A stretch of DNA of 64,000 nt from Colletotrichum lupini (taxonomy: Eukaryota > Ascomycota > Sordariomycetes > Glomerellales > Glomerellaceae): NCBI RefSeq assembly GCF_023278565.1, contig NC_064673.1, forward strand, positions 186,001-250,000. Direction: 5' to 3'. The translations under genes were made by a program, and so were the position numbers. Positions 56,309-64,000 of the stretch are shown here, in pieces; the stretch's first letter is position 1, and each line of letters opens with the position of its first letter. The notes under the pieces are model-generated. The model made no database searches and had not been told where the DNA came from. It worked only from the letters and a program-made list of their open reading frames with translations.

Positions 56309-58479
56309 GGCAAAAGTATAGAAGAAGGAGGTGATTCGGGCATGACATGAACTAGAAGGCTGGATGGAAGAAGCCCGAGTCCTTAGATATAGAATTAGGA
56401 GTCCTCATCACGAAGGCCTTGCGTGAGACAAGATACCTAGCTGTACGGCCTCTCAAAAAGAGAAAAGAACACTATGTGATTAAACATGAGATTTCAGTAG
56501 CCACTCTATTGCATCAATATCTGTGACTTGTCGCGCAGCTGAAACTGTAGATTGGCTCACCTGGGAGATGATTGATGCAACCCATCCAGACACAACATGA
56601 TCTCGAGATAACACTAAACCCGTTCTAATCTCGAATCTTATCGGTATGCTAGGGCAAGTCGGGTTGTCCGTATCAGAAATCTCAGCCTCACGCGCGAGAT
56701 TCGCGGGCGAGTGCGAAGGTGCTGACAACTGTGCTCTCGCGGAGCCGAATTCCCTTCCGATATATGCAAGGAGTGCTACAAGAAGCCTCTTGGCGCATAT
56801 GTATCTTGACCACGCCGGCTTCAGCTCTTCTTCAAAGAGCAATGCTTGAGTGCTGGCTCGAGACACCGTTTGCTTTTCTTCCTGCTGGTAGGAGCCTTTT
56901 ACTTATCAGAGAGCTATTAGGGAGCAAGGCATGGTTTGCATTTCAAATACTAGCTAAAAAGCACCACTCGGTTATTAATTGCTGTTGGTATCCCTATCAC
57001 AGGGTAGTTGGTTCGAACCGTGGGTTGACGAAGAGGTCAATTGATCTATATGAGCCACCTATAGTCCTCATGACGCTTCATACGCCCAGAGGCGCCTTTT
57101 GCCTCTCCCCTCAACACCCTCAAAGCAGAACAGAGATCCTCACGGGAACCATCATGCTACAGACGGCAATCCGGCTTTAGCGGGTGGAAACTATACAATT
57201 CCGCCGTATATGCAGGTCTGCCTGCCGGCAATGCATATGAATTGTTTCCAGCTGCTTCACCCGTCGGCCGTCGTCAAGAGATAGAGGTGGGATCAGTCTG
57301 TCTCTGCTATGACTCTGCCGATCATTACAGTAAGTGAGAACTGATCTAGGTCAGGATGGGTTCAGCTGAACCCGTTTCTGTCAATATTGACTCACTCCTG
57401 CATCTGGGGGCCGCGATACATGTTGCAAGCCATAACAGGGGCCACCTACAGACCATACTGACCATAATCGTAGCCCATTCAAGCTACTTGTACGGTCGGA
57501 ACCTCATTTACGCCTCACGCAGAAGATGGAGAGAGTGGCCCCTCCTCACATCAACAGTGCACCTAAAACCAACAGGAAGTCTGCTCGAGTATGTTCGCCC
57601 CAAGTTTTGGCAGATTATCAAAATCAATCGGGCCAATGATACGCTGTAGAACAAACTGTAGGTCAAAAATCCTTCCCACTCTTCCCCATCATTGCAACCC
57701 AACAACTACTGCTGCCTTTGCCAATTTTTGTTTAGCGAGGTCTAGACTTACGGTATGCAAACGTCAAACAGGGTGAATACAAACAAGACATATTCAGCCT
57801 TGTGAGTAGTCATAGCGGTCAAACGAAGAGTTTGGCTGTTTCGAGGATCATTCTCGCGATGGCTTCATGTCATCGTGTAGATGGGACTGGCTACAGTCTA
57901 GAACGTGGGGTGAGGTAGAGTGCAATCGGAAAGGGTGAAAAGGGTGAAAAGGGTGGTTAAGAACTGGTGATGGCAGTTTGTCGTCGATTCGAGAGGCGGG
58001 GACAATAGTACTGTCCAGTACTTATCTGCGAGAAGGGGGCATACGTCCGTGGTAAAGCAGACTTCACCTCCGATATATAGGCTGCTCTTCTACGACCACA
58101 GTTGGTTTACAAACCGATATGGACGTGGTGGAAATCACATCTCGCACACAGCATCACACATGCGAGTCACAGAGAGGGGCAAGTCCAAGATGAAAGTGGT
58201 GAAAAAACCCAAGCCCAAGAGATGCCATTCGACGCCATTAAGAGAAGGTTTCGTAGTCGTCAATTCTTCTTTTTTGGATACCTAACCACGCCATACCATG
58301 CAAGAAAAAGTGTTCCCTGTAAAGCACGACAGGAAGCGCAGGGGATATCTCAACCCCACGCCACCCGTCTTGTGATAGCGTTGTTCTTGCTTCTGGTCCA
58401 TACCTGCGCGACCAGGCCACGCACGACCGAACCCCAGAGTGAAAAAGAGCCAAGCAATGATGGAAAATACCACCAACGC
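56309..58479. other. 2.2-kb intergenic region with LTR remnant
   Basis: Upstream of the 795-aa gene and downstream of eL18. Contains a Copia LTR fragment (56983-57066) and an ATG-less open frame of 128 codons on the minus strand (56480-56866), possibly a gene remnant. A short repeat of AAAGGGTG lies near 57931-57955. No intact gene recognised. Confidence 0.5.
56983..57066 (-). repeat. Copia LTR fragment with little RIP
   Basis: Begins TGTTGGTATCCCTATCACAG and follows the outer end of the LTRs at 1287 and 8510 for roughly 80 bp, then similarity fades. Most differences are G in this copy where the other copies have A, or C where they have T, so this fragment shows the pre-mutation LTR end with an intact TG terminus. 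It is a truncated relic, not a complete solo LTR. Confidence 0.85.
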
Positions 58480-59505
58480 TTAGACCTTGAAACCGCGGGA
58501 CCTTCTGCGACCACGGGCCTTCTCGAACTTGCGGCCCTTGGACTCGACGTAGGGCTTCTGCAGAGGGTGTTAGTACTGTTCTCGTAGCATTTCCACTGGA
58601 CCAGGCGACATGATCGTACCTTGTGCTTGTGGGGACCCATGCCGAAGTGCTTGACGGCCTCACGGGAGTTCTTGGGTCCGCGAAGGAGGAGGGTGTTGCC
58701 ACCGGTGGGGGCGCGGAGGGCGAGCTGGTCGAGGGTGATGGCCTCGCCGCCGGCAGCGGTGATGCGAGCGCGGGCGGTGGCGGTGAAGCGCAGGGCAGCG
58801 ACGGTCAGCTTGGGGACGGTCAGGAGACGGTTGTCGTCAGTGACGGTTCCGACGATGACGACGGTGCGCTTGTCCTCCTTGTCCAGGTTGCCGACGATGC
58901 GGGAGATGGAGACGGGAGGGCGGTTGATGCGCGACATGAAGAGACGGCGCAGGATGACCTTGTTGAAGTTGGAGTCGGTGCGACCTGCAAAAGGTTAGTC
59001 GATTTTCTTTCGTTCGTCGCGGGGTTCTTGGATCGAGGTCAACGTACGGGTCAAGAAGCGGTACAGCTTCACGAGAAGCTTGAGGTACACATTGTCGCTC
59101 TTGGGAGCCTTGCGGTGCGTGCTGCGCACGTGGTGGCGGTCGAGATCGATACCTATAAACGGGGGTGAAGAGCCCAATCGTCAGCCTTTTTATTCAAGCA
59201 TGCTCTGAATGCAGGCGGGAAAAGTCCATCATCCGTCGACCACGATGCGATGAGCTCTGGTACGAATCTATTTCTCCCCGCAGAGCGCAGGAGTAGAGAC
59301 GAAGGCATCATCATCTTGTGGTGAGGAGAGGATTCCTTTTCCTTTCGCCGCGCCAAGTTCGCAGAAGAGGCAACGGCAGATCCGATTCATCTCTCACCAG
59401 GTCCAAGTATTTCGACGAGGACAATCAGAGAGACACAAAAGGACCGCGCGTTGCACAATTCCACTCGCATGTAAAGGCTTGAATGGGAAATTCCTACGTA
59501 CCCAT
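58480..59505 (-). CDS. rpl18: 60S ribosomal protein L18 (eL18)
   Basis: Large ribosomal subunit protein. Four exons, 59505-59502 (only ATGG), 59152-59048, 58984-58620 and 58557-58480, give 183 aa, as usual for eL18. The sequence starts [20 protein letters not shown], continues [20 protein letters not shown] and [13 protein letters not shown], and ends [13 protein letters not shown], all family-typical. A 349-nt intron directly after the first codon is common in fungal ribosomal protein genes. Identity is very secure; the 4-nt first exon is supported by phase and a GTACGT donor. Confidence 0.94.
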
Positions 59506-60366
59506 TTTGTCGATAGACTCCCGAAGTTGGCGAATTGAGTCAAATGGGCGGCCGTGATGTTGTCGTCGTCGGTGTAAAAGAGAAACTTTCAAAAGATTTC
59601 CGCCGGGCCACACTAGAATTACGCTCTCCTCGCCAGGCGGAAAAATCGGGCTGTGTGGGCTTTAGGGCAACTGAAATCAACGTCGAGTGGATCAATGAAT
59701 TTTCCGGTGGGTCCTTTTCTTCCAGAGGGGCGCTCCTGCTGAACGATGGACCTGCACGGACCCACCCTATGGAAAGTCTGCAGGGTCCCCTGCATTCTCG
59801 GTCAGTCTCGGTAAGACCTTTTTGTTTCGGTCAAGGTAATGTTGACCGAGGTACTACAGTGCATGTCGATATAACCAGAGAATTCCTTCACAAAGGGACG
59901 AATGACAAAGCGTTTAGAATAGCCCAGATACTCCCATTCTTAACCTCTAGCTGACGTAGTATAGGCATTTACCACCTCACCAGCATAAAAGGCACTCTTG
60001 TGAGCTCGATCCATGTTTTGTATTGAGCTAATGCTTGGTCTACCCATTTGGTTCTTTGTGCATCGATCCTTCTGGGAAAGCGGTGCCCATTTTCACGTTT
60101 CCATGATGCCATGCAGGAAAGTCGCATGACGTCCTCGCCTCTCTTGGAGTCTTGTTGTAATACATTATCAAAACACTGGTGATTGAAATGCCAGGTTGGA
60201 AAGGAACAACCCGGGGAGAGGCAGTCTCTCTGCCTCGATGTGACTGTTATGCCAGCCACCGTCTAATAAAGGCATTCCGTTGACCCTGGTGATCGTTGGA
60301 ATCCTCATACCGAAGGTCCCCTTGACGAGCCCAATCGGATGTAAGTAATGTGAGCTACATCTCATC
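59506..60366. other. Intergenic region
   Basis: Upstream of eL18 and downstream of the mitochondrial carrier gene (both minus). A 139-codon frame on the plus strand (59535-59954) has no motif. No gene called. Confidence 0.5.
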
Positions 60367-61726
60367 TCAGAGAGCAGCCTCGCCGTCACCATCAGGCCTG
60401 AGAGAGACCAAGAAGTCGCGTGACAGCTCAAAACTGAGCCAGCTGGATGCCATGCTCGGCGCAACCTTGAGAAGATTAGGGACGATGCCCTTGTACAGGC
60501 CCTTGACGCCCTCCTGAGTAACGATGACCCGGATAGCGTCAGTGATGCCCTTGTACTGGTAGCCCATGCCCGTCATGGTGTTAATCTGGAATCTTCGGCG
60601 AAGAACGTCGCTACATCTGTTAGCAAGACGAATGATAACTCATGTCAGCCATGTCGACTCACAAGGGATAGGTGCAGGTCTGAGCGACAGCTCCAGAGAT
60701 GGCACCAGCAAGCAGCTTCCTGACGGCGCTGGGGTTCTTGTCGCCCTCGGGGGTTAGATACTTGCGTACATACTCGTAGACCATGAAGTTGAGGCCGACC
60801 TGTTTCGTCAAGTTAGAGTCTAGGACCAATTTCATCTCAAGACAGGGGAACCACGTACATAGGGGGCAACACCAGCGACAGTGGGGATGATGCCACGGTA
60901 CAGGGCAGAGATACCGCCCTCCGTCTTGTACATGGTGCCCATGACAGTCCACATGCCCGGGAGCTTCTCGGCCCTAGGGCCTAGCTCTGCAAAGGAAGCA
61001 GTCTGGATAGACAGTCGAGTGCGAACAATGTCGAGAGGATATGTGCAGAAGACGGAAGTGATACCAGCGATACCACCACACGTCAGACGGGCGAGAGGAG
61101 AGAGGTCTGCGCCGGGAGAAGACTCAAAGAAGTTCTGTGAGTTGTGCCGCGTTAGCCTTGGTTCTTTGCAGCGGCTCATGTGAGCCACACTTCCGACCCA
61201 GCACAAGGTGGTCAACGGCGCGTGGTACTCACCCGCTTGTAAAAGTTGTAACTGCCGAACTGAACAGCAGAGTACGGCACAATGCGCACACAATTGGTGC
61301 CATTGCCAGCCATGAAGCCTCTCCAGCCTTCTTCCCTCCACATCTTGGCCAGACCTTGGCCTACAGACAGCTTGTAGGCATCGCGTCCTACGCTCTGGAC
61401 CTGGAACAGGATCTTGAGACGCTCGAGGGGGGAGACGACGGTTCGAGAGACGGCACCAGCAACACCGCCAGCGCAGAAGGCGGCAATGACGGGCTGGGAA
61501 AAGGTATCGCGAAACCAGAGGTACTTGACCGGTTCCGGAGTTGGGCCCGGAGCAGCAGCAGGAACCGCCGCATCATTGAGAGACTGCCAGTGTAGACTGG
61601 ATGTCAGCAAACCTTTGACTTGCTGCAGACGAAACTTGGTAGATGGCCGGGCAGAGTGATGTAGCAGGGCAGGAAGGATGCTTGCAAATGCAGCAGCTGA
61701 GAACGGGTAGCACTTACAGGCGACAT
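60367..61726 (-). CDS. Mitochondrial carrier, YPR011C-like (APS/PAPS transporter type)
   Basis: Inner mitochondrial membrane carrier of the SLC25 family. Five exons, 61726-61718 (ATGTCGCCT), 61583-61233, 61134-60859, 60799-60663 and 60610-60367, in phase, give 338 aa. Three repeats of about 100 residues each carry the signature: SPLERLK, YPLDIVR and YPFDVLR. The family details GGVAGAVSRTVVSPLERLKI, NGTNCVRIVPYSAVQF and RTRLSIQTASF match yeast YPR011C, which transports adenosine 5'-phosphosulfate and PAPS, better than the CoA or ADP/ATP carriers. Substrate is therefore inferred by similarity. The tail is short and acidic. Confidence 0.9.
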
Positions 61727-64000
61727 GACTTCAGACTCTGGTCAAGGAGCAGTGCGGATGGATGTGTGCGTGTTATTGCAAGCGCAAAACTCGTGATTGA
61801 CGACCACACTGCTGAGCCTCCGAAGCCACCTGATTGCTATGACTGTGCTTGCATTTAAGGCTGTTGAGGGCGGGAGGCGGAAGGATCTCGTGGTACTCGC
61901 TGAGGTTTGCGACTTTCCGGAGGAACGAGAAGGAGCGCCGAGAGTAAAAAGTATGCTTGGGGGGGAAAAGAATGACCCAAAAAGTCCAAAGAAAAAAAGA
62001 TTCAGAGATTCTAAGAGGAGAATGGTAACGACGACGAAGGCATAATCGAGCGGACAGTAGATGGAGAGGAGAAGGATTCGAGCATCAAAGGTGACTCGTG
62101 GCCGCGAGCTGGTGCGGCTGGGCGGTGGTCGTGGGTATCGCGGGTTTTTCTGGTTGCTGGGTTTGGACGAGGGTATTTCGCATGTGCCGCGGCTAAGCTG
62201 ACAATGACAAGAAGGTATGGCAGGGGTAGGGCGCTTCGATTCGGTTGACGAGGGTAAACGAGTGCTCGACGAATTGATGATTTGGCACGAAGCAGACGAG
62301 GATCGTTTCGAGGGATGCGCGAGCAAGAAACCCTTTGGTCGGGACGGGCAGAGGTTGAGGTCGAGTATTAACAGAGTCGGTTCGGTCGACGGGGACAGGA
62401 AAGAATAGCGACGAGACGGACGGTGAGGGGGGCCGGCGTAATTGACAAAAGGCGCGCAATGTGTAGGAGCAGAGCCTCGACAAGCTTGGAGCTTTTGCGC
62501 CGAGACCTTTGGTCGTTGGTCTTTGGATGCGGTGACAGGTCGTCGAGGGGCGAGGTGTGAGGAAGAGCTGGAGGTCGCGAGGAACGAATTAGCTGGTTGT
62601 GAAGGGGCGGACGCAGTGACCAGATCCCAACGACGCAGATCGAATTTCAGCTCCCTCCCAGGCGGATGGTGGAAAGTGACTGCTTGGGACCTCGACGAAG
62701 TACTTGGGGTACTTGCGATGATGTAACTGGCTCCAAATTCGAGGGCTACAGGGCAGTTGACAGCACTTCAATCAGCCCAAGGCGGACAGTCTCTAGGGGA
62801 CCCCGCGGGCCACAGCGGCCGTGGCTCACCCGCCGGCTCTGGGCACGGAAAGTGTCCGTTGGTCACCACAGCTGAGGAACCTCGGAATGTGTACATCTCG
62901 CCCGGTACCTCTACCTGTCCCTCTTGAGGCGGCTGCTTCTTGTAACCTGAAGACTGGAAACCAACCACGGCGTACCCTTTATCCGCTGATACCACCCGTT
63001 AACAATCAAACCGGAAAATGATGTCAGCTGCCGGAACAGCTCAATTTCAGTTGGTAACTTCCTCTCTTCTTGAAATCACAATCTTGCTTCCGCTGAGTGG
63101 ATGGAGGGCTCTCCGGCCTTGTTGCTCTCCTCGCTTTGAACTCCACTCCCATGACGACAATCTGGGGGAAAATGGGGTAGCCAGCTTCCGTAAGTGAAAG
63201 GACTACGGTACAGGCTCGCAAGAACACATGACCACATTGAGAATATTGGTATCCGGGAACTCATGATATCTCATCTCGCACTCACAGTGATAGAACAGGT
63301 ATAGCCACATCCCATCGGCACAGTTCAGCCAGGATTTCGTGTTGCTGCAATTCTCACCAAGGTTGCCAAACACTGTTCAACACCGCCAATCCTGCCTGGG
63401 CAAACTATCTCAAGCGACTACCGCCAATCCCAAGACCCAGGTCCGGCAGTGCCTCCATTTTCTCCCCTCATCCATCTCGGCGGCGTCCGGGTCACATCAG
63501 CGCGAGTTTGCCGAGAAACCCTCCCTTCGGCACCCCGACCCTCCGGATCCTCCCTATCAACACCCAACTACCTGCCTTAGTCTTCGGAGATCACCCCGCC
63601 CTCCTCCAGCTTTCCCCGCATTGCATCACGGAACGTTCTATTTGCTGTGTTGACGTTTAGCAAGCAAATAACAAGCAGCTCGCTATCGCAAAGCAACCTG
63701 AGGTGTGTACTACCTAGGTACATGGGTGATCAAAATAGGCAGCTGGGTTTGGGTAGTAGCAATTCGGTTTTCTCAGATTGCTTTATACAATACTCCGTAT
63801 GCCTTTAGCCAATGGTTTGGTAACCCTTACCTAAAGTCACAGGGTATGTTGCCTACCTTCCGCTTCAATGTCTTTCTGTGGATGATTTCAACCAGTTGCG
63901 TTTCCACACCTTTTACAAACTTCAAAGCCCCCAACAGGCAGAGACGGCAGGCTATATCTATACAAACTGTTTCAATAACGCAGGAATTGCTTTAGCACCA
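61727..64000. other. Terminal 2.3 kb, no gene seen
   Basis: Upstream of the carrier gene to the window end. Open frames of up to 194 codons (61742-62326, minus) are low-complexity Ser/Pro/Arg and not convincing. One TACTCCGTA copy lies at 63791. The C/T-rich part near 63330-63640 could be the leader of a gene beyond the window. Confidence 0.5.

Noticed and set aside
61742..62326. Open frame of 194 codons (minus) as a gene
   Set aside because: Ser/Pro/Arg low complexity, overlaps the carrier gene's upstream region, no motif.
1..64000. CRISPR arrays, bacterial operons or plasmid features
   Set aside because: Spliceosomal introns and fungal gene families throughout; no regularly spaced repeats of the CRISPR type.

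Overview
This is nuclear DNA of a filamentous ascomycete, most likely a Sordariomycete. The evidence is short GT-AG introns (about 50-110 nt), GC-rich exons, widely spaced genes on both strands, and an AT-rich transposon with C-to-T and G-to-A decay typical of repeat-induced point mutation (RIP). Some genes are fungus-specific (torulene dioxygenase type, Zn2Cys6 regulator, seven-helix rhodopsin-type protein). Genus and species cannot be fixed from this window; Glomerellales-like is a guess.

Region 1 (1-8719) is repeat DNA. A small candidate inverted-repeat element lies at 280-714. A complete but dead Ty1/Copia retrotransposon lies on the minus strand at 1287-8714, with two 205-bp LTRs, a GACGC target duplication, and recognisable reverse transcriptase and RNase H remnants. 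Its edge is about 360 bp upstream of the first gene.

Region 2 (9076-26784) holds accessory genes: an alpha-1,4-glucan lyase (10 exons), a carotenoid-cleaving oxygenase, a 4.2-kb gene-free stretch, a tyrosinase, a Ppn2-like metallophosphatase and a Zn2Cys6 transcription factor.

Region 3 (27456-43129) is mostly housekeeping: MAD2 (spindle checkpoint), UBP14/USP5 deubiquitinase, ISU1 Fe-S scaffold, a short-chain dehydrogenase, a hypothetical membrane protein, DBP3 RNA helicase and RFT1 (N-glycan lipid precursor). DBP3 and RFT1 converge with about 79 nt between their stops.

Region 4 (45741-61726) holds a large coiled-coil protein, a rhodopsin-type membrane protein, two uncharacterised proteins (zinc-binding, and 795 aa with a membrane anchor), a fragment of the same Copia LTR that has largely escaped RIP, ribosomal protein eL18, and a mitochondrial carrier like yeast YPR011C. 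The last 2.3 kb shows no gene.

I see no convincing gene cluster. The neighbours belong to unrelated pathways. The most distinctive items are the glucan lyase next to a RIP-inactivated retroelement, the candidate small inverted-repeat element, a recurring 9-mer (TACTCCGTA) confined to non-coding DNA, and three sizeable proteins of unknown function. Exon borders were placed by eye from splice consensus, reading frame and family similarity; no database search was run.
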